A DNA stretch of 12,490 nt, taken from the NCBI GenBank assembly GCA_031258505.1, contig JAIRMT010000123.1, positions 1 to 12,490 on the forward strand. The letters run 5' to 3'. The position numbers and the translations under genes are program-made. Positions 1 through 6,921 of the stretch are shown one piece after another. Positions within the stretch are counted from its first letter, which is position 1; every line of letters starts with the position of its first letter. The DNA is from Treponema sp. Lineage in GTDB: Bacteria; Spirochaetota; Spirochaetia; Treponematales; Breznakiellaceae. Under the pieces are notes generated by a model. The model saw only the letters and a list, made by a program, of their open reading frames with translations. It was not told the origin of the DNA and did no database searches.

Positions 1-206
1 AAGGCTTCTTTATAGAAGCTCAAGGGGCCAATCTTTTTTAAGATACTGTTCATATTTTTGTAAAGGCTGTCCCAGCATTGAAGCTCTGGAACAGCCTTAG
101 AGTAAAGTTAAAACCATACTATTAAAACGTCCACTGATAGAGGCGCTTATAACGTACAAGCGTTGGAAACACATTCCGCATTTGCGCATTGCTTATCAGG
201 AAACTT
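1..206. other. Region downstream of pheT with hairpins
   Basis: I see no gene here. It is the 3' flank of pheT, which runs leftwards. It contains a small hairpin at 4-19 (GCTTCT/AGAAGC, loop TTAT) and a stronger one at 63-98, listed separately. No tRNA, repeat array or start signal was recognised. Confidence 0.5.
63..98. terminator. Hairpin after pheT, possible terminator
   Basis: AAGGCTGT at 63-70 pairs perfectly with ACAGCCTT at 91-98. A one-base mismatch follows, and then CCAG (72-75) pairs with CTGG (86-89), around a 10-base loop. It lies about 110 bases beyond the pheT stop. There is no clean T-tract on either side, so intrinsic termination is inferred from position and stem strength only. 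The core GGCTGT/ACAGCC also occurs in the hairpin at 5819-5857. Confidence 0.4.
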
Positions 207-1967
207 TTACATTAGCGCGTCAAGGTCGAGTTCAGCGCCGATACAGGGCATAGTTAGCCCCCAGTTTTGGAGCACTTCAGGGTGAATTTCGCCAAAGACA
301 CCGATGTTTTTGCCTTTGTACACGAGCGCGGCAGCGCGTCCCGCGATAAAACGGGGGTCTGCGCTCTCCTGCGCGGTATATTCCCGCGAAAGATAGTAAA
401 AAAGCGTCTGTATAAGGCTGGCCGCACTGTTGAAGTTGGCGTCCTTGTCAGCCATGAACAGACCCAGATACTGGCGGGTACTCGTGCCATAGTTTTCAGC
501 CGCGTCGCAATAGGCAACCTTGCCAGTCTCAAAGACGCGGTGGGGATAGACCGCGTGTCCAGACACTGCTTCGCTCATCAACAGAGACGGCAAGGGGCTG
601 TCGCGGACATACTCGTAGTTCTCGGTCATGGGGTTGGCAATGCGGATAGCGCGGCTGCCATTAACACGCATCTTGTCAACAAAATCCTTTTTGGAACCAA
701 GGTAGGTATAAATCATCTCCTGATACCCCAGACCCACGAGGATTTCCTTAACGCGACGGCTGAACAGGGTTGTAGGACTGAGCCGGCCAATGGTGAAGTC
801 CCGAGGACGCTCCGGTTTGAAAGCGGCAAGCCCCTGCCCGATCATCACGTCCTCCGCCACATCAGCGGCGTGTAAAAAGTCGTTGCGATACTCCGGCGGA
901 TACAGCATAACGCCTTCGCTGCTTTGTCCAGAGTTCACACCGCGCTCAACGCCCTGGGTTGCCTCGGCGCGGCAGCCCATCTTCATCAGAGCTGAGACAC
1001 ATTCTTCGGCGCTCAGGGACTCGCCTAGAAACTTCTCTATACGGGTAAGGGAACAGAACACCGGCTCCTGAAAGTAGTATGGAGTGATGCAGGTTCTGCC
1101 GAATGGCGTGTCGTACTCGTAATCAACAGCAACCGGCTCAATGGTATAACCCTGGTCTGCAAGGTCGCAGGCCATGATTGACGCTGCCAGCGTTACCGAC
1201 TGCTGTTCAGTGCCGGTAAGTTCGACAAAGAGGCCGCTGTCGCCCACCTGCACAGCCCCGAGTTCTGCCGAGTTGATGATAGGCGGGTATGACAGAATCG
1301 CGCCTTCATCATCGATCAGCAGTGGATGGAGCGGCTCATGCTCCTGAATAAAGGCATATTCCCTGCCTTTGGGGTGCTTTTTGAGAATTTCACGCAGAGT
1401 CAGCGGAGTCTTAGCGCCGATAAGCTCCCATTGTAGGGGAACAAAGCTCACTGAGTCTGGATCGACCGCCTTGTAATGAATGGGCCACTTGATGATGGCG
1501 ATGCGATACAGCCCCATTGAGATAGTCCGACGCTTGCGGCCAAAGTTCCACGCCAGCTTTTCCTGAGTCTGAATCATATCGCGGAGCGCCGCGTCGCTGA
1601 TCGCCTTGCCAGAGGCGATGAAGCCTGCCAGATACGGGCGCACCTGCCGCACTGTCTGCTCCACCGTTACTCGATGGCTTGCCTTCTGAGACGCTGTTGG
1701 TGTGGAGAAAAAGGGGTAGCGCGGCGTTTTCCCGCTGTGATAGATGGCAAGCTGTCTTGCGCAGCCCGCCATACCCCAAAGGTCGGGGCGATTCGTGTCG
1801 TTTAACTCGATCTTGAGGGTTCGCTCGTCCTCTGGCAGACTTTTATCCGAGTCCTCATCCAGTTCGGCCTTGGCGCAGGCCAGCGCCGACTCAAACGCCT
1901 CCTGCGTGTCCCAGCGTTTTCCGGCCAGTGTATAAAAAACCGCTTCGTTTACTTCAATTTTAGGCAT
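207..1967 (-). CDS. pheT: Phenylalanyl-tRNA synthetase beta subunit, archaeal/spirochaetal type
   Basis: This is the beta chain of the (alpha-beta)2 enzyme that charges tRNA-Phe in the cytoplasm. At 586 residues it matches the shorter archaeal form, which spirochaetes share, and not the roughly 800-residue bacterial form. It lacks the N-terminal tRNA-binding/EMAP-like extension. The N-terminus begins PKIEV and has the NDTNRPDLWG motif (about 56-65), typical of this form. A B3/B4-like editing region lies at about 100-270. A B5 domain follows at about 295-395, with YRNDFLHAADVAEDVMIGQG near 360-379. The catalytic-like C-terminal half has NPMTENYEYVRDSPLPSLL (445-463) and GEIHPEVLQNWGL near the end. 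No pheS lies beside it. The ATG has no Shine-Dalgarno sequence, but a promoter lies directly upstream (1977-2005). Identification is firm; the editing and B5 boundaries are approximate. Confidence 0.95.
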   Translation of the reverse strand: MPKIEVNEAVFYTLAGKRWDTQEAFESALACAKAELDEDSDKSLPEDERTLKIELNDTNRPDLWGMAGCARQLAIYHSGKTPRYPFFSTPTASQKASHRVTVEQTVRQVRPYLAGFIASGKAISDAALRDMIQTQEKLAWNFGRKRRTISMGLYRIAIIKWPIHYKAVDPDSVSFVPLQWELIGAKTPLTLREILKKHPKGREYAFIQEHEPLHPLLIDDEGAILSYPPIINSAELGAVQVGDSGLFVELTGTEQQSVTLAASIMACDLADQGYTIEPVAVDYEYDTPFGRTCITPYYFQEPVFCSLTRIEKFLGESLSAEECVSALMKMGCRAEATQGVERGVNSGQSSEGVMLYPPEYRNDFLHAADVAEDVMIGQGLAAFKPERPRDFTIGRLSPTTLFSRRVKEILVGLGYQEMIYTYLGSKKDFVDKMRVNGSRAIRIANPMTENYEYVRDSPLPSLLMSEAVSGHAVYPHRVFETGKVAYCDAAENYGTSTRQYLGLFMADKDANFNSAASLIQTLFYYLSREYTAQESADPRFIAGRAAALVYKGKNIGVFGEIHPEVLQNWGLTMPCIGAELDLDALM

Positions 1968-1976
1968 AGTGTGTTG

Positions 1977-2005
1977 ATACTACGGTATCCAGCGCGCTTG
2001 TTCAA
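1977..2005 (-). promoter_or_regulatory. Sigma-70-like promoter of pheT
   Basis: Read on the minus strand, the order is TTGAAC (2005-2000), a 17-base spacer, then TAGTAT (1982-1977), followed by nine bases and the pheT ATG. Both hexamers and the spacing fit the sigma-70 consensus well. A start about seven bases after the -10 would leave almost no 5' leader. The plus-strand hairpin GATAC-TACG-GTATC at 1976-1989 overlaps the -10. Confidence 0.5.
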
Positions 2006-2093
2006 CCGGCTTTGAACAGCATAGAGTGCGGTCTCTGATACCGGCGTTACAAGGTAAGAATTTGTCCGCGAATATGTCATTTCTCTAAAGAAG

Positions 2094-2117
2094 ATTCGCG
2101 TTCATTCGCGTAATTCG
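2094..2117. repeat. ATTCGCG short direct repeat
   Basis: ATTCGCG at 2094-2100 recurs at 2104-2110 with a ten-base period, followed by TAATTCG. The pattern resembles dispersed intergenic ATTCGxGT-type sequences that I recall from several environmental bacteria. Its function is unknown. Confidence 0.35.
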
Positions 2118-2360
2118 ATGATCTTTTTCTTTCTGGCGCGTAAGGCGAGTTATAAGAAAAAATAAGAAGGGGGAGCGCCGTTGAGGAAGAAGCGCGCCAT
2201 GTTCCCCAATGCTGCGCCGCTATTTCCGCTGCTCCCCCTCGCTCCAAACCCGCTTCGCGTGTTTTCCGCTACCCCCACTCTTTTTTTCCGGTCCCTGCGC
2301 CGCACCTCCACTCGTGTATGGCGCACCTACCCGCCCAAGCGCCACACACCAGACGACCGA

Positions 2361-2746
2361 GCATCCGTTATAACGGACAGGTCATCCGTTATAACGGACA
2401 GAGCATCCGTTATAACGGACAAGTCATCCGTTATAACGGACAGAGCATCCGTTATAACGGACAAGTCATCCGTTATAACGGACGGAGCATCCGTTATAAC
2501 GGACAAGTCATCCGTTATAACGGACGGGTCATCCGTTATAACGGACGGGTCATCCGTTATAACGGACAGAGCATCCGTTATAACGGACAGAGCATCCGTT
2601 ATAACGGACGGGTCATCCGTTATAACGGACGGAGCATCCGTTATAACGGACAGAGCATCCGTTATAACGGACGGGTCATCCGTTATAACGGACAGAGCAT
2701 CCGTTATAACGGACAGAGCATCCGTTATAACGGACGGAGCATCCGT
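2361..2746. repeat. Tandem array of 18 perfect palindromes, 21-bp period
   Basis: Eighteen uninterrupted 21-bp units each consist of the perfect palindrome TCCGTTATAACGGA plus a seven-base linker. A broken nineteenth copy (GCATCCGT) ends at 2746. The first palindrome is at 2364-2377 and the last at 2721-2734. All 18 palindromes read identically. The linkers vary among CAGGTCA, CAGAGCA, CAAGTCA, CGGAGCA and CGGGTCA. Because 21 is a multiple of three, two plus-strand frames stay open through the array and read as heptapeptide repeats; this is a by-product. The array lies between the divergent pheT and MFS genes. The 21-bp period puts the palindrome centres about two helical turns apart, on one face of the DNA. 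Confidence 0.95.
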
Positions 2747-2778
2747 AGTGTCTGTCCTTACGGGGTCTGTGTCCTCCT

Positions 2779-2812
2779 AGTGTCTGGCGCTGTTCAGTGT
2801 CTGGCGCTGTTC
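2779..2812. repeat. 17-bp direct tandem duplication
   Basis: AGTGTCTGGCGCTGTTC occurs twice without a gap (2779-2795 and 2796-2812). A partial third copy (ATGTGTCTG) follows. It lies between the palindrome array and the MFS gene and was probably made by slippage. Confidence 0.85.
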
Positions 2813-2831
2813 ATGTGTCTGACACCGTTGG

Positions 2832-2878
2832 AAGGAGGCTCGCAACATTTGCCATATACCGGTATGATTTCGTCATGA
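2832..2878 (+). promoter_or_regulatory. Strong RBS and possible 9-codon leader peptide before the MFS gene
   Basis: AAGGAGG at 2832-2838 is the best Shine-Dalgarno near the MFS gene, but it lies 36 bases from the ATG at 2875. Ten bases after it, a TTG at 2849 opens a short frame of nine codons and a stop (TTG CCA TAT ACC GGT ATG ATT TCG TCA TGA). Its TGA at 2876-2878 overlaps the MFS start as ATGA. A perfect ten-base palindrome, ATACCGGTAT, sits at 2856-2865. Translational coupling is an inference. Confidence 0.3.
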
Positions 2879-4062
2879 AAGAACTGAGCTACCGCCATAC
2901 CCTGACAGCCTGTTACTTGGGGTATGTGAGTCAGGCCATTGTGAATAACTTGGGTCCTTTGCTGTTTCTTACCTTTCAGCGGCAGTTTGATATAAGCATT
3001 GGCAGGCTGGCGCTGCTGACGTCGCTGAATTTTGGGACACAACTGCTGTTGGACCTGGCTGCGGCGCGTTTTGTTGACAGGATTGGATACCGGACAGCGG
3101 CGGTGAGCGCGGGCGTGTTTTGCGGCGTCGGCCTCTTCGCAATGGGCATCCTGCCCTTCGTACTACCAGTTCCGTACTGGGGCTTGCTTATCGCGGTCAT
3201 TATTAACGCCCTGGGCGGCGGGCTTCTCGAAGTGATCATTAGCCCCATTGTGGAAGCTCTGCCGACCTCAAACAAAAGCGCGGCCATGAGTCTTCTGCAC
3301 TCGTTCTACTGTTGGGGTTTTGTCGCGGTAGTCTTGCTGTCAAGCGCCTACTTCGGGTTTGTTGGCATTGAACATTGGCGCTATCTTCCCATGCTCTGGG
3401 CTCTGCTCCCGCTAGGCAACGCGCTTCTGTTTACCCGCGTTCCTATATGGCGGCTTGTGGAAGACAGCGCTGCTGTGGTTCCGCTCCGCGCGCTCTTTAC
3501 TAAAAAAATCTTCCTTATATTCCTTCTCCTGATGGTCTGCGCTGGCGCCACTGAGCAGGCGCTCTGTCAATGGGCTTCGTTTTTCGCGGAAGCGGGCTTA
3601 AAGGTTTCCAAAACCATGGGCGACCTGCTTGGCCCGTGCGCCTTCGCTGCTCTGATGGGTCTATCCAGAGTCTACTTTGGTTCCCGAAAAGAAGAAATGG
3701 AGATCAAGCGAATCCTGCTCATTGCCGCCGCGTTTTGCGCCATAAGCTACCTTATCACCGTGTTTTCGCCCTTCCCGCTTCTATCCTTAGGCGGCTGCGC
3801 CCTCTGCGGTTTAAGCGTCGGGGTCTTGTGGCCCGGCATATTCAGCATGACGTCGCGGGTGTTTCCCCAAGGCGGGACAGCCATGTTCGCCATTCTCGCC
3901 CTGGCTGGCGATGCGGGTTGCGCCCTGGGTCCGGGCGTGGTCGGGCTTGTGATGGGCGAGACCACGCTGAACAGCGGGCTGCTGGTTGCAACGCTGTTCC
4001 CGCTCCTGCTGGCTGTCGGAGTCAGCAGGATCAGGCAAAACAGCGGCGACCCGAACCGCTAA
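2875..4062 (+). CDS. Major facilitator superfamily transporter
   Basis: This is a polytopic inner-membrane permease of 395 residues with about twelve hydrophobic segments, the usual MFS length. Seen features are the first segment after MKELSYRHTLTACYLGY and a loop 2-3 motif-A-like stretch (DLAAARFVDRIGYRT). A central cytoplasmic loop lies near VPIWRLVEDSAAVVPLRALFTKK, and a second six-helix half ends in VSRIRQNSGDPNR. The overall look resembles the fucose-permease-like branch, but the substrate cannot be read from the sequence. A GTG at 2797 would add 26 residues that look non-membrane and run through the 17-bp repeat, so the ATG at 2875 was chosen although the RBS directly before it is poor. 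The TAA stop overlaps the TAG of the convergent decarboxylase gene by four bases. Confidence 0.85.
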   Translation: MKELSYRHTLTACYLGYVSQAIVNNLGPLLFLTFQRQFDISIGRLALLTSLNFGTQLLLDLAAARFVDRIGYRTAAVSAGVFCGVGLFAMGILPFVLPVPYWGLLIAVIINALGGGLLEVIISPIVEALPTSNKSAAMSLLHSFYCWGFVAVVLLSSAYFGFVGIEHWRYLPMLWALLPLGNALLFTRVPIWRLVEDSAAVVPLRALFTKKIFLIFLLLMVCAGATEQALCQWASFFAEAGLKVSKTMGDLLGPCAFAALMGLSRVYFGSRKEEMEIKRILLIAAAFCAISYLITVFSPFPLLSLGGCALCGLSVGVLWPGIFSMTSRVFPQGGTAMFAILALAGDAGCALGPGVVGLVMGETTLNSGLLVATLFPLLLAVGVSRIRQNSGDPNR

Positions 4063-5240
4063 GTGTCCCAGGGCATAATGTACGTTTTGATGGGCGGGAA
4101 GCCATTGAAGCCAACTGCCGCATAGCTTGCGGTATACGCGCCAGCGGATAAAAAGTAGATGCGTTCGCCGGTTTTGAGGTCAACCGGCAGACGGTATTTG
4201 TACTTCTCGTAAAGAATATCCATGCTGTCGCAGGTTGGGCCGGCGAGAATTACTTCGGCTTCCTTTGCGCCCGGCATATCCTTGCTGGTAACAATCGGGT
4301 ACTTGATGGATTCGTCGAGCGTTTCGATAAGCCCATTGAACTTGCCGACGTCAAGGTAGACCCAGCGATTCAGGGCAGTGTTGTTTTTGCGTGAAATCTG
4401 CACCACCTCGCTTATGAGTATGCCGCTGTTCCCCACCAGCGATCTTCCCGGTTCAAGTACAATGTGTGGTAGTTCGTCGCCAAAGTCGTCGATGAGGTAG
4501 CGCTTGATTTCAGTCGCGTAGTCGGAGAGTGTGTTTGCTGCCTCACGGTATGGCGCGGGGAAGCCGCCGCCCATGTTAATCATGGCGAGCTTGATATCCT
4601 CGTCCTCCTCCAGTGCGGAGAACAGGTATTTTGTTCTGGTGATGGCTTCATCCCACTGACCAATATCGCGTTGCTGGCTTCCAACATGGAAGGAGAGGCC
4701 GTAGGGCGTCAGTCCCAGGTCTCGCGCCATGATGATGAGTTCGTAAGCCATATCCGGGTGGCACCCGAACTTGCGCGACAATGGCCAGTCTGCGGTTGTG
4801 GAGTTTTCCACAAGCAGACGGACATAGATACAGGAAGCGGGCGCATTTGCCGCGATATGCCGTAAGTCCTCCTTGCTGTCTGTGGCAAACATACGCACAC
4901 CTTTTTCATAAAAGTAAGCGATGTCTTTAGCCTTCTTAATCGTATTCCCATAGGAAATCCGGTCTGGCTCAATGCCCAGTGCCAGCACTATGTCCAGCTC
5001 ATAGCGGGACGCGACATCGAAACTGGAGCCCATATTGGCAAGCAGAGTGAGTACCGCAGGATCGGGATTCGCCTTGACCGCGTAGTATATCTGCGCGTAA
5101 GGGAAGAGATCACGCAACTGTATGTAGTTGCGTTTAACAGTGTATGGATTGATCACGATGCAGGGTGTTTCAAGGTCCTGCGAAAAATCAAGAAACCGAT
5201 TCCACTCAAGATCGGTGATGTAGTCAACTCTTTTAAGCAT
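4059..5240 (-). CDS. Ornithine-type decarboxylase, PLP fold III (alanine racemase-like)
   Basis: This enzyme of the ornithine/lysine/diaminopimelate decarboxylase 2 family probably makes putrescine from ornithine in the cytoplasm. Numbered from the ATG at 5240 (393 residues), the PLP lysine is K56 in YAVKANP. The cofactor-stacking histidine is H185 in SFHVGSQ, and the glycine loop GGGFP is near 224-228. EPGR (263-266) binds phosphate, and C337-D338 in GPTCDSMD supply the partner-subunit active-site residues. WVYLDVGKFNGLIETL resembles the specificity stretch of bacterial SpeC-type ornithine decarboxylases; lysine or dual specificity is also possible. An upstream ATG at 5273 would add eleven polar residues. 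I prefer 5240 because GGGG lies six to nine bases before it and a TACTAT -10-like box lies at 5279-5274. The gene ends tail to tail with the MFS gene. Confidence 0.88.
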   Translation of the reverse strand: MLKRVDYITDLEWNRFLDFSQDLETPCIVINPYTVKRNYIQLRDLFPYAQIYYAVKANPDPAVLTLLANMGSSFDVASRYELDIVLALGIEPDRISYGNTIKKAKDIAYFYEKGVRMFATDSKEDLRHIAANAPASCIYVRLLVENSTTADWPLSRKFGCHPDMAYELIIMARDLGLTPYGLSFHVGSQQRDIGQWDEAITRTKYLFSALEEDEDIKLAMINMGGGFPAPYREAANTLSDYATEIKRYLIDDFGDELPHIVLEPGRSLVGNSGILISEVVQISRKNNTALNRWVYLDVGKFNGLIETLDESIKYPIVTSKDMPGAKEAEVILAGPTCDSMDILYEKYKYRLPVDLKTGERIYFLSAGAYTASYAAVGFNGFPPIKTYIMPWDT

Positions 5241-5333
5241 ATCGCCCCGTTGATGATAAGAATGTTGTTTCATTATAGTAGAAAAACCATGACAAAGGGA
5301 ATCGATGAACTTGCGATGGAATTAGTTTTTAAG

Positions 5334-5362
5334 TTGACTTTTCAATAGTTAGGAACTACACT
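5334..5362 (+). promoter_or_regulatory. Sigma-70-like promoter of the PTS IIA gene
   Basis: TTGACT (5334-5339), a 17-base spacer and TACACT (5357-5362) form a good promoter. Only eight bases separate the -10 from the ATG at 5371. The expected start site is at or next to the A of the ATG, so the transcript may be leaderless. The AGGAA at 5351-5355 lies 15 bases before the ATG and upstream of the -10, so it is unlikely to act as an RBS. Confidence 0.6.
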
Positions 5363-5370
5363 TTCTTATT

Positions 5371-5817
5371 ATGAACCTTAAGAAAGTACTTTCAAAAGAA
5401 ACGATCAGTCTCCACCTCAAGGGAACCACCAAAGAAGCTATTATCAATGAGATGCTTGATATACTCGTGGCTGCGGGCAAAATTGAGAAGCGTGCGGAGG
5501 CTTTTACGGCAATCATGGAACGGGAGAAGAAGATGTCAACCGGTATGAAGCATGGTATCGCTATACCTCATGGGAAGAGCCAGACGATCCATGACCTTGT
5601 CGCGTGTATCGGGATTTCTGATACACCGGTTGAATTCGACGCACTCGACCATCAGCCCTGCCGGATATTCATTCTGACACTTTCCCCCGTGGAGAAGACC
5701 GGCCCTCACCTCCAGTTTCTCGCGGAAGTGAGCCTCTTATTCAAGAGTTCGGAAAAGCGTGCGGAAATTCTAAGCGCCACTTCTGAAGAAGCTGTGTTCC
5801 GTATCCTCGCTGAATGA
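5371..5817 (+). CDS. PTS EIIA, fructose/nitrogen (PtsN-like) type
   Basis: This is a single-domain IIA protein of 148 residues, the normal size for PtsN/IIA-Fru. The phosphorylated histidine is H67 in GMKHGIAIPHGKS (58-70), the family signature. The C-terminal part, with RIFILTLSPVEKTGPHLQFLAEVSLLF, matches the remaining conserved blocks. No IIB, IIC, HPr or enzyme I gene lies in the window. That isolation suggests a regulatory, phosphorylation-state-signalling role rather than sugar uptake; this role is inferred. It stands alone, with its own promoter upstream and a strong hairpin downstream. Start choice: the first ATG, placed eight bases after the -10 box. Confidence 0.9.
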   Translation: MNLKKVLSKETISLHLKGTTKEAIINEMLDILVAAGKIEKRAEAFTAIMEREKKMSTGMKHGIAIPHGKSQTIHDLVACIGISDTPVEFDALDHQPCRIFILTLSPVEKTGPHLQFLAEVSLLFKSSEKRAEILSATSEEAVFRILAE

Positions 5818-5818
5818 T

Positions 5819-5857
5819 ACCATGTTCAGGCTGTCTTCTGGACAGCCTGAACATGGT
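5819..5857. terminator. Strong hairpin between convergent genes, probable terminator
   Basis: A perfect 17-bp stem (5819-5835 with 5841-5857) closes a five-base TTCTG loop. It begins two bases after the PTS IIA stop and lies ten bases beyond the anti-sigma stop. It is therefore placed to end both convergent transcripts. On the plus strand only a short GTTTT follows, about ten bases later, so it is not a textbook U-tract terminator. Its core AGGCTGTC/GACAGCCT is shared with the hairpin after pheT. Confidence 0.65.
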
Positions 5858-5866
5858 GTCGGCGTT

Positions 5867-6352
5867 TTAATGTAGGAATCGGTCTGAAAGCTCCTTGAGC
5901 TCTTTGAGATGGCTACCGATGAACATTGCGCCATAGCCGGTTACGACACAGCCAATGGTGAGGCTCACAGGCAGGAGAAAAGAGCGCCCCTGAGTCGAGA
6001 CTACCTTCATAAAATCCATGCCGAAAACTAGGCTTGACAGGGATATAAGCATGATGAAGCCGATGATTACCCAGCCCCACAATGATACGGGAACGACGCT
6101 GCGTTCTTTGTTTATTTCAGCTTCTTCAAGCCTTTCAAGCTCTTCCATAATGTTGTCAATATTGCTTAGAGGCGTGGCTGGAAAGAAGTCGTCCTGGATA
6201 AGCGTTTGCGTCAGTGTTCTGAGTTTCCGACATTCTTCCGCGCAGCGGTTGCAATGGCAAAGATGAGCCATAATCCGTATGCGGAGTAGGAGCGGAACCT
6301 CCTGCTCTCCGAATGTCTCGTATACTTTCTCCATCACTTCATCGCATGTCAT
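5867..6352 (-). CDS. Zinc-finger anti-sigma factor with two membrane segments
   Basis: This 161-residue protein is probably the membrane-bound anti-sigma partner of the ECF sigma factor just upstream. The N-terminus has the ZAS/zf-HC2 zinc motif: C3, then H30-x3-C34-x2-C37 inside AHLCHCNRCAEEC. Residues 91-112 and 125-146 are hydrophobic and look like two transmembrane helices. The linker at about 66-85 is acidic (MEELERLEEAEINKE). The start ATG overlaps the sigma stop by one base (TAATG), and an AGGAGGG inside the sigma 3' end serves as its RBS, so the pair is translationally linked. The domain family is clear; the signal sensed is unknown. Confidence 0.85.
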   Translation of the reverse strand: MTCDEVMEKVYETFGEQEVPLLLRIRIMAHLCHCNRCAEECRKLRTLTQTLIQDDFFPATPLSNIDNIMEELERLEEAEINKERSVVPVSLWGWVIIGFIMLISLSSLVFGMDFMKVVSTQGRSFLLPVSLTIGCVVTGYGAMFIGSHLKELKELSDRFLH

Positions 6353-6921
6353 TATTCAATCCCTCCTTCAACAAGCTCCGCCAGTTTTTCCCGCAAGAGT
6401 TTCTTTGCCCGAAACACATGGGACTTAATCGTGTTCACTGGATAGCCAGTGATGCTTTCTATTTCCTGATAGGTACGCTCGTAAAAAAAGAAAAGGTCCA
6501 CGCAAACCCGGTATCGTTCAGGCAGGTTACACACTGCCTCGCGTACTGAGGCGCGTAAGGCTTGCCGCAGGCTCTGGCGTTCCGGCGTGTCGACGTCTAC
6601 GGTAATGTCCTCAGCGTCTGCGAGACTCGTGTACTGAGAATCAGGCTTCCGCGCAACATTGTTCACTGCTGTGTTATAGGCAATGGCATAGAGCCATGTG
6701 GAAAAACGAGAACGTCCCTCAAAACTTGAAAGGTTACGATACACTTTCAAGAAAACTTCCTGAGTGAAATCCGAAGCATCATCAGTGTTACGAAAAAAGC
6801 TCAAACCCATGGCATACACCTTTCTTTCATGCCGGTTCACAAGAAGCCGGAACAACTCTTTCTGTCCTGAGACGACCTCAGCGACGATCATCTGATCATC
6901 TAAATCGTCCCGATTGTTCAT
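6352..6921 (-). CDS. ECF-type RNA polymerase sigma factor
   Basis: This 189-residue protein has the two-domain layout of extracytoplasmic function sigma factors. Region 2 spans about 24-90, with DFTQEVFLKVYRNLSSFEG (51-69) and RFSTWLYAIAYNTA (72-85), which binds core polymerase and the -10 element. Region 4 spans about 133-180, with LPERYRVCVDLFFFYERTYQEIESITG and the recognition helix NTIKSHVFRAKKLLREKL. There is no region 1 or region 3. The ATG overlaps the stop of the preceding membrane-protein gene as ATGA and has no own Shine-Dalgarno, so translation is probably coupled. It is followed directly by its anti-sigma factor. The regulon cannot be told from this window. Confidence 0.93.
   Translation of the reverse strand: MNNRDDLDDQMIVAEVVSGQKELFRLLVNRHERKVYAMGLSFFRNTDDASDFTQEVFLKVYRNLSSFEGRSRFSTWLYAIAYNTAVNNVARKPDSQYTSLADAEDITVDVDTPERQSLRQALRASVREAVCNLPERYRVCVDLFFFYERTYQEIESITGYPVNTIKSHVFRAKKLLREKLAELVEGGIE

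Larger units (their letters stand above)
1968..2360. other. Intergenic region between pheT and the palindrome array
   Basis: There is no credible gene here. It holds the pheT promoter and a short ATTCGCG direct repeat (2094-2117). It also holds a long-range inverted repeat, GGGGGAGC (2169-2176) with GCTCCCCC (2231-2238). A TTG-started frame opens at 2181 after a GGGAG (2171-2175) and runs into the array. Its first part looks like untranslated DNA rather than a protein, so it is not called. Confidence 0.5.

Noticed and set aside
267..875. 202-codon plus-strand frame opposite pheT.
   Set aside because: It is a shadow of pheT, whose conserved motifs are certain on the other strand.
2361..2746. 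CRISPR array.
   Set aside because: The repeat is 14 bases with seven-base linkers that recur. There are no unique spacers of normal length and no cas genes.
2797..2874. GTG start at 2797 for the MFS gene.
   Set aside because: It would add 26 residues running through the 17-bp duplication and the Shine-Dalgarno-like AAGGAGG, with no membrane character.
2181..2878. Two long plus-strand frames with heptapeptide repeats (ASVITDR and SIRYNGQ) through the array.
   Set aside because: They exist because the 21-bp unit is a multiple of three and lacks stops in two frames. The palindrome, not a codon pattern, is conserved, two frames are open at once, and the flanking parts do not look like protein.
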